From Empedobacter tilapiae (GTDB lineage: Bacteria > Bacteroidota > Bacteroidia > Flavobacteriales > Weeksellaceae): a stretch of 64,000 nt of DNA. The DNA is taken from positions 62,001 through 126,000 of the forward strand of contig NZ_SRPE01000003.1 of the NCBI RefSeq assembly GCF_004785645.1, written 5' to 3'. The notes beneath the pieces are model-generated. The model was not told where the DNA came from. It saw only the letters and a program-made list of their open reading frames with translations, and searched no databases. Shown piece after piece: positions 34,039 through 42,643 of the stretch; positions within the stretch are counted from its first letter, which is position 1, and the number at the start of each line of letters is the position of its first letter. The position numbers and the translations under genes are program-made.

Positions 34039-34923
34039 TTAATTTCTTTTATCTGATCCCCAAAGCATTTTTTCTCTCAAAGTTGTAAAATAAGTCGCAT
34101 CACTAGCTTCAACAATTAAGATTTTGAAATCCGCTTTTTGTATGGTTAATTCTACGTCAGTTGTTAAAGGAAAGTTACGTGAATCCAATGAAAGGAAATA
34201 TTCATTAGCACGACTGCGTATTTTTAAGTCTATTTTTTCATTTTCTGATACTACTAATGGGCGTACATTTAGATTATGAGGCGCAACTGGTGTTATAACA
34301 AAATTTAAGTTAGAGGGATGGACAATTGGTCCTCCACAACTTAATGAATATCCAGTTGAACCTGTTGGGGTTGAAATAATCAGACCATCAGACCAAAAAG
34401 AATTTAGAAATTCATTATTTAAATAAGCATCAACCGTAATCATACTAGTTGTTTCGCGACGCACAACAGTTACCTCGTTAATCGCAAAGTTATTTTCAAT
34501 TTCTACACCATCACTTCTTTTAACCGTTAATAAAGTTCGTGGAATAATGTTGTAATCATTATTGAAAAAACTATCCATTTGCTCCAACAATACACTTTTA
34601 TTAATTGTTGCTAAGAAGCCTAAACGTCCAGTGTTTACTCCAATAATTGGAATATTAGAGTCTTTAACAATTGTTGTTGCAGATAATATTGTTCCGTCTC
34701 CTCCAAAACTGAATAAAAATTTTACAGATTTATCTAAATCATCATAAGAAGTATACGTTTCTACAGTCTTAGCATCAAAATCAGTTGTTTCTTTTAAGAT
34801 TTGAAGAAAATTTTGTTCAACACAAAAAGCAATTTCATTTTGAACTAAATAATTTATAAATGGTGGAATAATATCCGTTAAAGACGTACTTGTTTTTTGT
34901 CCAAAAAGTGCAACTTTTATCAT
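34039..34923 (-). CDS. nadK: NAD kinase
   Basis: 294 residues. It phosphorylates NAD to NADP. Diagnostic motifs are GGDGT (74-78) in FSFGGDGTILSA, GVNTGRLGFLA, FAINEVTVVR (NE motif) and TPTGSTGYSLSCGGPIV. The ATG overlaps the stop of the upstream CBS gene (TAATG), so the two are translationally coupled. Confidence 0.96.
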   Translation of the reverse strand: MIKVALFGQKTSTSLTDIIPPFINYLVQNEIAFCVEQNFLQILKETTDFDAKTVETYTSYDDLDKSVKFLFSFGGDGTILSATTIVKDSNIPIIGVNTGRLGFLATINKSVLLEQMDSFFNNDYNIIPRTLLTVKRSDGVEIENNFAINEVTVVRRETTSMITVDAYLNNEFLNSFWSDGLIISTPTGSTGYSLSCGGPIVHPSNLNFVITPVAPHNLNVRPLVVSENEKIDLKIRSRANEYFLSLDSRNFPLTTDVELTIQKADFKILIVEASDATYFTTLREKMLWGSDKRN

Positions 34924-35579
34924 TAGGTATTCATGTATTTTAACAATTGTGCATAACGACTTTGCAGAAGTTCTTGTTTTTCGTCGTTATAAAATTTTTG
35001 AATCACTTGATATCCATAACGTTCGAATGTTTCACCAATTGCTAACAAGTTCGATGAACTAAATTTAAGCAAAACATAAACACTATCCTCTTTATTTCCA
35101 ACAATCATCATTCCCAATACTTTTCCATTATTCACTTCGATAATATTAGAAATTGCTGTCATTGATAAATCTTTTTCCGCAATCGAAACTAACATAGAAA
35201 CACCTTGTGCAGCTACAAAAGGGAAATTTGCAAGCGTGTTAATTATATTCGTTTCTGTAATAAAACCAACATATCGCGATTGCTCATTAATAATTGGTAA
35301 GATATTCGCCTGATTCGTGTACATCATGTGAATTGCATCTAAAAGCGTACTCGATTCAGAAAGATAAAAACTTTCTAAATACGAGGTGTAATCTACTTTT
35401 TCATTATCAATTGATAATTCAATCAAATCTTCTTCCGAGATATTTCCAACAAAATCCAATCCTTTAAACAAAGGTAAATGCGTCAATTTATTCTCTTGTA
35501 CAACTTCTAAAAGCTGGCTTGGAGAAGAATTAACTTTCCCTGGTTTAATCTCGTTCGATAGATATTCGGTGATATACAT
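34923..35579 (-). CDS. CBS domain-pair protein
   Basis: 218 residues with two CBS motifs (about 10-60 and 70-130; for example TLLDAIHMMYTNQANILPII, then EQSRYVGFITETNIINTLAN). The C-terminal about 80 residues (VSIAEKDLSMTAISNIIEVN, KVLGMMIVGNKEDSVYVLLK) resemble an ACT-like regulatory fold. It probably senses adenine nucleotides. It is joined to nadK by a 1-base overlap, and this pairing recurs in flavobacterial genomes. Partner unknown. Confidence 0.88.
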   Translation of the reverse strand: MYITEYLSNEIKPGKVNSSPSQLLEVVQENKLTHLPLFKGLDFVGNISEEDLIELSIDNEKVDYTSYLESFYLSESSTLLDAIHMMYTNQANILPIINEQSRYVGFITETNIINTLANFPFVAAQGVSMLVSIAEKDLSMTAISNIIEVNNGKVLGMMIVGNKEDSVYVLLKFSSSNLLAIGETFERYGYQVIQKFYNDEKQELLQSRYAQLLKYMNT

Positions 35580-35793
35580 GGCACAAATTTATATATTTTA
35601 ATACATTAATTCTCTATTTTTAATCCTAATTCGATTAAAATCATTGATTATTAATTGAAATTTAATCAATTTATTTTAAAATAATTAGTCAAAATATATT
35701 CCAAAAGTAACTTAGTAAACAAAAAATAATATGGTTTACAATTTATTAAAACAAACTCTTATTCAAACTCAAAAAATAATGGCTTAAATTTTG

Positions 35794-35801
35794 TAGCTTT
35801 G
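35794..35801 (+). promoter_or_regulatory. Promoter -7 element of the mevalonate kinase-like gene
   Basis: TAGCTTTG followed by C matches TAnnTTTG and lies 22 bases before the ATG at 35823. No convincing TTG element at the right distance. Confidence 0.45.
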
Positions 35802-35822
35802 CAATACCAATTTTAGCATTGA

Positions 35823-36740
35823 ATGAAGAACCCATTATTTTATGCCAAAATCTTACTTTTTGGCGAATATGGAATTATTGAGAACTCGAAAGGATTAACG
35901 ATTCCTTATAATTTTTATCAAGGTGCATTAAAATTTGAACCTTCTGAAATTGCAGAAGAATCAAATGCTCACTTAAAAAATTATGCAAAATTCTTGGAAG
36001 AAAATTTTGCTGATACTTTTGATACAAAATCTTTTTCGGAAGATGTTGCGAACGGAATGTATTTCGATTCTAACATTCCTCAAGGATATGGTGTAGGTAG
36101 TTCTGGCGCTTTGGTTGCAGCTATTTATGACAAATATGCTTTGAATAAAATAGATATCAATCAAAATCTAAACAAAGAAAAAATCAGCGAATTAAAAGCA
36201 CTTTTTGGAAATTTAGAATCTCATTTTCATGGAAAAAGTTCTGGAATTGATCCTTTAATTTGCTACATGAATATTCCTTTGTTAATTCAATCTAAAGATG
36301 ATATCTCGACAATTGGTTTACCTTCTGCAAATACTGACGGAAAGGGAGCTGTTTTCTTAATCAATTCTGGTACACCAGGTGAAACGGCGCCAATGATTCA
36401 TATTTTCTTCGAAAAAATGAAAAAAGAAGGTTTCCGTAAAACATTGAAAGAGGAGTTTATTAAATACAACAATGCATGTATCGAAAACTTTGTGAAAGGT
36501 GAGTACAATCCTCTTTTTGCAAATCTTCAAAAATTATCGGCTTGGGGTTATGAGCATTTCAGACCTATGATTCCTCAAAAATTGGTGAATGCATGGAAAA
36601 CTGGAATTGATACAGATACTTATTACCTAAAACTTTGTGGTTCTGGTGGAGGCGGTTATGTTCTTGGTTTTACACAAGATTATGACAAAGCGAAAAGCTA
36701 CCTAAAAGACTTTCAGACCGAAGTTATTTACAAATTCTAA
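35823..36740 (+). CDS. GHMP kinase, mevalonate kinase-like
   Basis: 305 residues. The N-terminal FYAKILLFGEYGII and the ATP loop IPQGYGVGSSGALVAAIYD (85-103) are those of mevalonate kinases, as is SHFHGKSSGIDPLI and the C-terminal LKLCGSGGGGYVLGF. It would phosphorylate mevalonate in isoprenoid synthesis. The adjacent UbiA-type prenyltransferase uses isoprenoid products, which supports the assignment. It heads a three-gene run with 25- and 10-base gaps. Confidence 0.88.
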   Translation: MKNPLFYAKILLFGEYGIIENSKGLTIPYNFYQGALKFEPSEIAEESNAHLKNYAKFLEENFADTFDTKSFSEDVANGMYFDSNIPQGYGVGSSGALVAAIYDKYALNKIDINQNLNKEKISELKALFGNLESHFHGKSSGIDPLICYMNIPLLIQSKDDISTIGLPSANTDGKGAVFLINSGTPGETAPMIHIFFEKMKKEGFRKTLKEEFIKYNNACIENFVKGEYNPLFANLQKLSAWGYEHFRPMIPQKLVNAWKTGIDTDTYYLKLCGSGGGGYVLGFTQDYDKAKSYLKDFQTEVIYKF

Positions 36741-36765
36741 AAAATAATTTATAAAAATATAATCA

Positions 36766-37689
36766 ATGAACGTTCAGAAAATAATCTTAAAAGTTTTTGC
36801 TTTATTTTCTGTTGTTCGTGGCTATAATTTAATTGTGCTTATTTTGGCACAATATCTTGCTGCGCTTTTTATTTTTGCACCAGAAGTTGGTCATCGTCAA
36901 TTGTTGACAAATCCAAAATTGGACGGGCTTATTCTTTGTTCGATACTTTGTGTGGCCGCGGGATATATCATCAATAATTTTTACGATTTAGAAAAAGACG
37001 AACTCAAACGTCCTTTACAAGTTTATCTTCAGAAACAAGTTTCGCAAGGTTTCAAACTAACCGTTTACATTGTTCTAAATGCTTTAGCATTGATTATTTC
37101 AGCTTTAATTTCGTGGAAAGTTTTCATTTTCTTTTTGGTTTATCAATTTTTGGTTTGGTTTTATAGTCACAAAATCAATCGATTTGCATTGATCAAAAAC
37201 TTTTACTTGGTTATTATTCGTGTGATGCCATTTTTCGCCTTATTGGTTTATTTTGACCATTTCACGTTCAATTTGGCTTTACATGCTACTTTCTTGACCA
37301 TTTTATTATTGATTACTGATATTGTAAAAGATTTGAGTTCTCAGAAAGCAGATTTGATTTATAATTATGATTCAATTCCAATTAAATATGGAATCGATTT
37401 TACAAAAGTTTTGATTTCATGTTTAATTATTACAGAATTAATTATTGGAATTATTATCATTATGAAAAATGATGTTGGCGCAATGAAATACTTTTTTATT
37501 GCTGCGAATATCACTTTCACAGTGATTTTATTTATAATTTGGAGAATAAAATCGACACAAGCATATAAGATTTTACATTATTTTTTTAAGGGAATGATTG
37601 TTGCAGGTGTATTTAGTATCGTATTAATCGAAATAAATCCCTTAACTTTGCAAACTATTGCGCAAAATTTTAATCAGCGCATAAATTAA
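36766..37689 (+). CDS. UbiA-family prenyltransferase (geranylgeranylglycerol-phosphate geranylgeranyltransferase-like)
   Basis: 307 residues with about eight membrane helices. The first Asp-rich motif is NNFYDLEKDELKRP (70-83) and the second is DIVKDLSSQKAD. These bind the magnesium-diphosphate of the prenyl donor. The family name used for flavobacterial relatives comes from archaeal lipid synthesis; in Bacteroidota the acceptor is not established. Located 25 bases after the mevalonate kinase-like gene. Confidence 0.85.
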   Translation: MNVQKIILKVFALFSVVRGYNLIVLILAQYLAALFIFAPEVGHRQLLTNPKLDGLILCSILCVAAGYIINNFYDLEKDELKRPLQVYLQKQVSQGFKLTVYIVLNALALIISALISWKVFIFFLVYQFLVWFYSHKINRFALIKNFYLVIIRVMPFFALLVYFDHFTFNLALHATFLTILLLITDIVKDLSSQKADLIYNYDSIPIKYGIDFTKVLISCLIITELIIGIIIIMKNDVGAMKYFFIAANITFTVILFIIWRIKSTQAYKILHYFFKGMIVAGVFSIVLIEINPLTLQTIAQNFNQRIN

Positions 37690-37699
37690 TCAAATTCAG

Positions 37700-38644
37700 A
37701 TGAATAACAGACGAAATCAATCCAACGACAGAAATTCCCAAGGCGGGAACAATCGTGGAAAAGGTGGAGCAAGAGGAAATTCTTCTTCTAAACCATCTTT
37801 AGGGAAAGGAAAACCAACTTTTGGTGGAAAACCATCAGAAGAGGGAAAGAAAAGTTTTGGACCAAAGAAACCGTTTAACAAACCAGGTGAAAAACCATTT
37901 GTTAAAAGACTGAAAAAAGCACCAGTTGATGACGGGACTATTCGTTTAAATAAATATGTAGCGAATGCAGGGATTGCATCCAGAAGAGAGGCCGACGAGT
38001 TGATCAAAACTGGAATCGTTACAGTGAATGGTCAAGTAATTACTGAAATGGGTTATAAAGTACAACCCGATGATGAAGTGCGTTTCGATGGTCGTAAAAT
38101 CTCTTCAGAGAAAAATGTATATTTTGTGTTGAATAAGCCAAAAGGTTTCATATCAACATCAAATGATGAAAAAGGACGTAAAACAGTGATGGACTTAATG
38201 TCTACAGCAACTACAGCGAGAATTTTCCCAGTAGGACGCTTGGACAGACAGACAACAGGAGTTTTATTGTTTACAAACGATGGTTATTTAACTAAGAAAT
38301 TAACGCATCCAAGTCATGATATCAAAAAAATATATCATGTAACTTTAGATAAAAAATTAACAGCAAATGATTTGGCTGACATCAAAAAAGGTGTTCGTTT
38401 AATTCCTGAAGGAATTGCAGTTGTTGACGAAATTTCTTTTATCGAAGGTAGACCGAAAAATGAAGTTGGTGTAGAATTACACATTGGTTGGAACCGCGTT
38501 GTACGTCGTATTTTCGAAACAAAAGGATACGAAGTAGAAGCTTTAGACCGCGTTTCTTTTGCAGGACTTACAAAGAAAACTTTACAAAGAGGTGATTTTA
38601 GAAGATTAACAGAATTAGAAGTTAACTTCTTGAAAATGTTATAA
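37700..38644 (+). CDS. rluB: rRNA pseudouridine synthase, RluB type
   Basis: 314 residues. An unusual N-terminal tail (1-75), rich in Asn, Gly, Lys, Arg and Ser, precedes an S4 RNA-binding domain (80-130, IRLNKYVANAGIASRREADE). The catalytic Asp is D182 in GRLDRQTTGVLLFTND. RluB modifies 23S rRNA near U2605; RsuA-like specificity cannot be excluded. The basic, Gly-rich tail is common in flavobacterial homologues and may bind RNA. Ends at a terminator shared with the convergent peptidase. Confidence 0.9.
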   Translation: MNNRRNQSNDRNSQGGNNRGKGGARGNSSSKPSLGKGKPTFGGKPSEEGKKSFGPKKPFNKPGEKPFVKRLKKAPVDDGTIRLNKYVANAGIASRREADELIKTGIVTVNGQVITEMGYKVQPDDEVRFDGRKISSEKNVYFVLNKPKGFISTSNDEKGRKTVMDLMSTATTARIFPVGRLDRQTTGVLLFTNDGYLTKKLTHPSHDIKKIYHVTLDKKLTANDLADIKKGVRLIPEGIAVVDEISFIEGRPKNEVGVELHIGWNRVVRRIFETKGYEVEALDRVSFAGLTKKTLQRGDFRRLTELEVNFLKML

Positions 38645-38663
38645 TACCTCAGTTATAAAATTT

Positions 38664-38694
38664 AAAAACCACTTCGAAAGAAGTGGTTTTTTTG
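38664..38694. terminator. Shared terminator with GAAA loop
   Basis: AAAAACCACTTC and GAAGTGGTTTTT pair perfectly around a GAAA loop, with T and A tracts on either side. The flanking genes are convergent. The CCACTT stem recurs in the terminators at 45892 and 47795. Confidence 0.88.
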
Positions 38695-38701
38695 TTTAGA
38701 A

Positions 38702-41146
38702 TTATTTATTTTCAGAATTTTTTCCTTTGTTTTTCACATATTTCTCTAACCATTGATCTTGTTCCCACAACATGTGAAGAATATTTTCTCTGGCTGCATA
38801 TCCGTGAGATTCTTGTGGTAATAAAACCAAACGAGTTGTCGCTCCCAAACCTTTCAATGCGTTGAAATAACGCTCAGATTGCATCGGGAAAGTTCCTGTA
38901 TTATTATCAGCTTCACCATGAATTAATAATAATGGTGTTTTCATTTTATCTGCATTTTGGAAAGGCGCCATTGTGTTGTAAACATCAGGAGCTTCCCAAT
39001 AATTACGTTGTTCTGACTGGAATCCAAACGGCGTCAACGTACGGTTATAAGCACCTGAACGCGCGATACCCGCCGCAAATAAATTAGAATGCGTTAACAA
39101 ATTTGCTGTCATAAATGCACCATAAGAATGTCCACCAACTGCAACTTTTTCACGATCGATAAAACCTAATTTATCCACCGCGTCAATCGCTGCTTTTGCA
39201 TTGGCAACTAATTGAGGAACAAACGTATCATTTGGCTCCTCTTTTCCTTCTCCAATAATTGGGAAAGCCGCATCATCTAATACCGCATATCCTCTCAACG
39301 CCCAATAAATAGGACCTCCATAAGAAGGAGAAGTAAATTTGTTCTCAGAAGTTGTAACCTGACCTGCCGTAGACGCATCTTTAAACTCACGAGGGTAAGC
39401 CCACATTAACATTGGTAACTTTTCCTTTTTCGTTTTATCGTAATTTGGTGGTAAGTATAAAGTTCCTGATAATTCTACACCATCAGCACGTTTGTACGTA
39501 ATTAACTCTTTCGAAACCTTGTTCATAGCCTCGAAAGGATTTTTTGTAAACGTTACTTGTTTTGGCTTTCCTTCTTTCTGAAAAATATTACGAACATATA
39601 AATTTGGATAATCTGATTTCGATTGAATTTGTTCTAAAATTATTCCTTTCTTCGGATCGATAACACGAGCAATCGCTTCTAATTTATCTGATTTTTGCGC
39701 TCTCCACAAACGAGAAGTTTTTTGTGTTTTGATATCAAAATCATCAACAAAAGGTAAAATTCCTTCCGCAGAAACTCCTTCTCCAACTAACATTAATTTT
39801 CCTTTGTTAATCGCTAAAACATTGTAACCATAATCATTCATTTCAGTTACGAAACTTCCAGGATTATTGTAAGCATCTTGCGAATTTCTACTGAAAAAAC
39901 GTGTCGGTTCTTGAGTTGGATTTGACGGATTGAATAAATAGCTGCTTTCGTTACGTGTGTTGTACCAAGCATCTCTTACAATTGCTACCTCATCATTACC
40001 CCAAATAACTCCTCTGTAACGATCTTTTACTTTTACTAACAATTCTTTATTCGCTGTAAAAGGCGCCGCAACTTGATAAAGCGCATCGCGATATTCAGCA
40101 GGTTTGTTTGCATCACCACCGTCTAAAGCTTCTACCCAATATAATGTATTTGGTTTATCCGCTCTCCAATACAAACCTCTTTTTCCCATAATTGTTGAAG
40201 AAAATCCTTTCGGAACAACTTCTTGCAACTCTTTGTGGTCAACTTCTTTTACTAATTTCCCATTAATATCATACACAATATCAGTTGAAGGGAAACTGTT
40301 ATAAGTTACTAAATATGAAAAAGGTTTTTTGATTTCGTTCACCAAAACATATTGTCCATCTGGAGAAGTCGAAATATCCGTGTACATCGCAGCATCTTTC
40401 CATTTCGATTTTGCTCCTGTTTCGATATTAACTTTTACTAATTCAGAAATTGCTAATTGTTCGAAGTTAAACTCATCATTTTTATTTTGTAATAAATCTT
40501 GATAGGTTCTATTTTGCGCTTCTTTTCCGTCAGCAACAGAAACTGTAGGTCCAGTTGCAATTGCATCTTTCGTGTCAATCAAAGCTTTTTTAGAAGCTGG
40601 AATTACATTCACAATTAATTCTGTATCTGAAATCCAATTGAAAGGACGACCTAAGTTTGCGTTTAATTTATCTTCATAAACTTTTGTTGCAGCTTGTGTT
40701 TTCACATCAACAATCCACAATTCTACACCTTTATTTGTTGTATTTGTAACGGCAAATTTCGATTGAGAAGTGTTCCAAGATTGATTAGAAAAACGACCTT
40801 TTGCAGGTAAAACAGCTATCGTTTTTTCTTTTGAAGTTTTCAGATCAAAATAAGTAATTTTCTCACTGAATGTTTCGCGTGAATTAATATTTGTAACTGG
40901 ATTAATTCGTAATCCTGCTAAACGTAATTCTTTTTCTGACAATTCATTAATCGTTTTGTAACGACTTCTATAAGACAAAAATGCATTTTCTGCCTTGCGA
41001 TCTGTACTAATTGAGGGTGGCATATCCGCGTCTGCCAATTGTAAAATTTCTTGCGGAGGCAATTGATAAGTAACATTTTCTTGCGCTTTTACCGACGCAC
41101 CAAAAGTCATCGCTATAAAAAGCAACGAGTAAACAATTTTCTTCAT
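38702..41146 (-). CDS. S9 family peptidase, glutamyl-endopeptidase/prolyl-oligopeptidase type
   Basis: 814 residues. A signal peptide ends SVKAQ. A beta-propeller occupies most of the N-terminal two thirds, and the alpha/beta hydrolase domain starts near 560. The nucleophile is S674 in GGHSYGAFMTAN; LLIHGEADNNTG and QESHGYAARE give the Asp and His of the triad. The start MPPSISTDRKAENAFL-like region resembles the plant chloroplast glutamyl endopeptidase and its bacterial relatives. It should act in the periplasm on peptides. Single gene, ending at a shared terminator. Confidence 0.92.
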   Translation of the reverse strand: MKKIVYSLLFIAMTFGASVKAQENVTYQLPPQEILQLADADMPPSISTDRKAENAFLSYRSRYKTINELSEKELRLAGLRINPVTNINSRETFSEKITYFDLKTSKEKTIAVLPAKGRFSNQSWNTSQSKFAVTNTTNKGVELWIVDVKTQAATKVYEDKLNANLGRPFNWISDTELIVNVIPASKKALIDTKDAIATGPTVSVADGKEAQNRTYQDLLQNKNDEFNFEQLAISELVKVNIETGAKSKWKDAAMYTDISTSPDGQYVLVNEIKKPFSYLVTYNSFPSTDIVYDINGKLVKEVDHKELQEVVPKGFSSTIMGKRGLYWRADKPNTLYWVEALDGGDANKPAEYRDALYQVAAPFTANKELLVKVKDRYRGVIWGNDEVAIVRDAWYNTRNESSYLFNPSNPTQEPTRFFSRNSQDAYNNPGSFVTEMNDYGYNVLAINKGKLMLVGEGVSAEGILPFVDDFDIKTQKTSRLWRAQKSDKLEAIARVIDPKKGIILEQIQSKSDYPNLYVRNIFQKEGKPKQVTFTKNPFEAMNKVSKELITYKRADGVELSGTLYLPPNYDKTKKEKLPMLMWAYPREFKDASTAGQVTTSENKFTSPSYGGPIYWALRGYAVLDDAAFPIIGEGKEEPNDTFVPQLVANAKAAIDAVDKLGFIDREKVAVGGHSYGAFMTANLLTHSNLFAAGIARSGAYNRTLTPFGFQSEQRNYWEAPDVYNTMAPFQNADKMKTPLLLIHGEADNNTGTFPMQSERYFNALKGLGATTRLVLLPQESHGYAARENILHMLWEQDQWLEKYVKNKGKNSENK

Positions 41147-41230
41147 GTGTTTTTAAGATTTTACTTTATAAAGATATTGAATCTTTGGTAAAATGATATG
41201 ATAGAAGTTAGTTTTGACCAAAATGTATAA

Positions 41231-41257
41231 AAAAAGACGAATATTATTCGTCTTTTC
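41231..41257 (-). terminator. rluF terminator
   Basis: AAAAGACGAAT and ATTCGTCTTTT pair around a 2-base centre; on the minus strand the hairpin is followed by a long T run. Confidence 0.85.
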
Positions 41258-41261
41258 AATT

Positions 41262-42176
41262 TTATCTTCTTTTACCAAATTTCCCTCCTTTGGTATTTGT
41301 TGGTGGTTTACTTTTTCCTACTCTGGCTTGAGTTGTTGATTTTTTTACAGGCTTTTTGATTGATTTTCCTTTCGAATCTTTAAAATCTGGAGAAATTTCT
41401 TTTGTTTTTTTCGCTGATGATTTTTTTGATTTTGAAGCTGGTTTCTTTTCTTCATGTTTTTCAGAATCTCTCGTTAATCGATTGATTTCCGCTAATTCTT
41501 CTGCTGTTAAATCACGGTGTTGACCAATTCCTACGTTCAACGTTAAGTTCATAATTCGAACTCGTTCTAATTTTTTTACACCATATCCAAAATATTCACA
41601 CATACGACGAATCTGTCTATTCAAACCTTGGATTAATGTAATTTTGAAAACATTTGTACTTATTTTTTCGATCTTACATTTCTTCGTAACTTGATTTAAA
41701 ATAGGAACACCTTTCGACATTCGTTCGCAAAATTCATCCGTAATTGGTTTATCAACGGTTACGATATATTCTTTTTCGTGATTATTTCCAGCACGTAAAA
41801 TCTTATTCACAATATCACCATCGCTTGTCAATAAAATCAATCCTTGCGAATCTTTATCTAAACGACCAATCGGAAAAATTCGTTCTCCAAACGAAAGAAA
41901 ATCGACAATATTATCTGGATCTGTAGGATCTGTTGTACACGTAACGCCTATAGGTTTATTAAGCATAATATAAACCGCATGCTCCTTTTCGCGTGGTTCT
42001 ATTTCGACACCTTTTACAGTCACAATATCATTTGGTCCGACAAATTGCCCAATTTTAGCAACTCGTCCATTAATTTGTACCAAACGATTTTCGATGTATT
42101 GATCTGCTTCGCGACGAGAACAAAAACCACTATCGCTAATATATTTGTTTAAACGCAAAAAATTAGTTTCTTCCAT
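41262..42176 (-). CDS. rluF: 23S rRNA pseudouridine synthase RluF
   Basis: 304 residues. An S4 domain (6-60, [20 protein letters not shown]) is followed by the RsuA-family catalytic domain with D107 in [17 protein letters not shown], and the RluF-like [18 protein letters not shown]. The C-terminal 75 residues are a Lys/Ser/Pro-rich low-complexity tail. RluF converts U2604 of 23S rRNA to pseudouridine. This is the mirror image of the RluB relative at 37700, which carries its basic tail at the N-terminus. ATG at 42176. Confidence 0.92.
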   Translation of the reverse strand: MEETNFLRLNKYISDSGFCSRREADQYIENRLVQINGRVAKIGQFVGPNDIVTVKGVEIEPREKEHAVYIMLNKPIGVTCTTDPTDPDNIVDFLSFGERIFPIGRLDKDSQGLILLTSDGDIVNKILRAGNNHEKEYIVTVDKPITDEFCERMSKGVPILNQVTKKCKIEKISTNVFKITLIQGLNRQIRRMCEYFGYGVKKLERVRIMNLTLNVGIGQHRDLTAEELAEINRLTRDSEKHEEKKPASKSKKSSAKKTKEISPDFKDSKGKSIKKPVKKSTTQARVGKSKPPTNTKGGKFGKRR

Positions 42177-42286
42177 ACTTGCAAAGATAGTTTTTTATCG
42201 ATTTGAAATATATTTTGACAAAATTCTTTATCATTCTGCAAAACGATGAAACTTATTTATCTTTACAAAACCAAATATTTTGAGAA

Positions 42287-42634
42287 ATGAAAAAAGTATT
42301 TTTTTTGAAAACTTGTGATACGTGCAAACGTATTATGAAAGAGTTTGATTTTACAGGTTTTGATTTGCATGAAATAAAATCGACTGCTATTACAGAAGAT
42401 GAATTAGACGAAATGAAGAATTTAGCTGGGAGTTACGAAGCTTTGTTTTCGAGACGTGCACAGAATTACAAAAAATTAGGATTGAAAGATCAACAGCTTT
42501 CTGAAGATGATATCAAAAATTATATTTTATCAGATTATACTTTCCTAAAACGTCCTGTAGTTGTGGACGGAGACAAAATTTTTATTGGGAACGAAAAGAA
42601 AAACTTAGAAGCCCTTGGGCAATATTTGAAATAG
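42287..42634 (+). CDS. ArsC/Spx-family thioredoxin-fold protein
   Basis: 115 residues, normal for the ArsC/Spx/YffB group. The active-site motif is TCDTCKR (C10, C13) with the downstream IKSTAITEDEL and the family motif FLKRPVVVDGDKIFIG. A true arsenate reductase needs Cys-x5-Arg chemistry, but no arsenic genes are nearby, so the role may be general redox or regulator-like. Nine bases before the DPP4-like gene, probably co-transcribed. Confidence 0.85.
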   Translation: MKKVFFLKTCDTCKRIMKEFDFTGFDLHEIKSTAITEDELDEMKNLAGSYEALFSRRAQNYKKLGLKDQQLSEDDIKNYILSDYTFLKRPVVVDGDKIFIGNEKKNLEALGQYLK

Positions 42635-42643
42635 AAATCACAC

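Noticed and set aside
37717-38007. Minus-strand ORF in the rluB N-terminal tail
   Set aside because: Low-complexity Phe/Pro/Leu sequence complementary to the Gly/Lys-rich tail of rluB.
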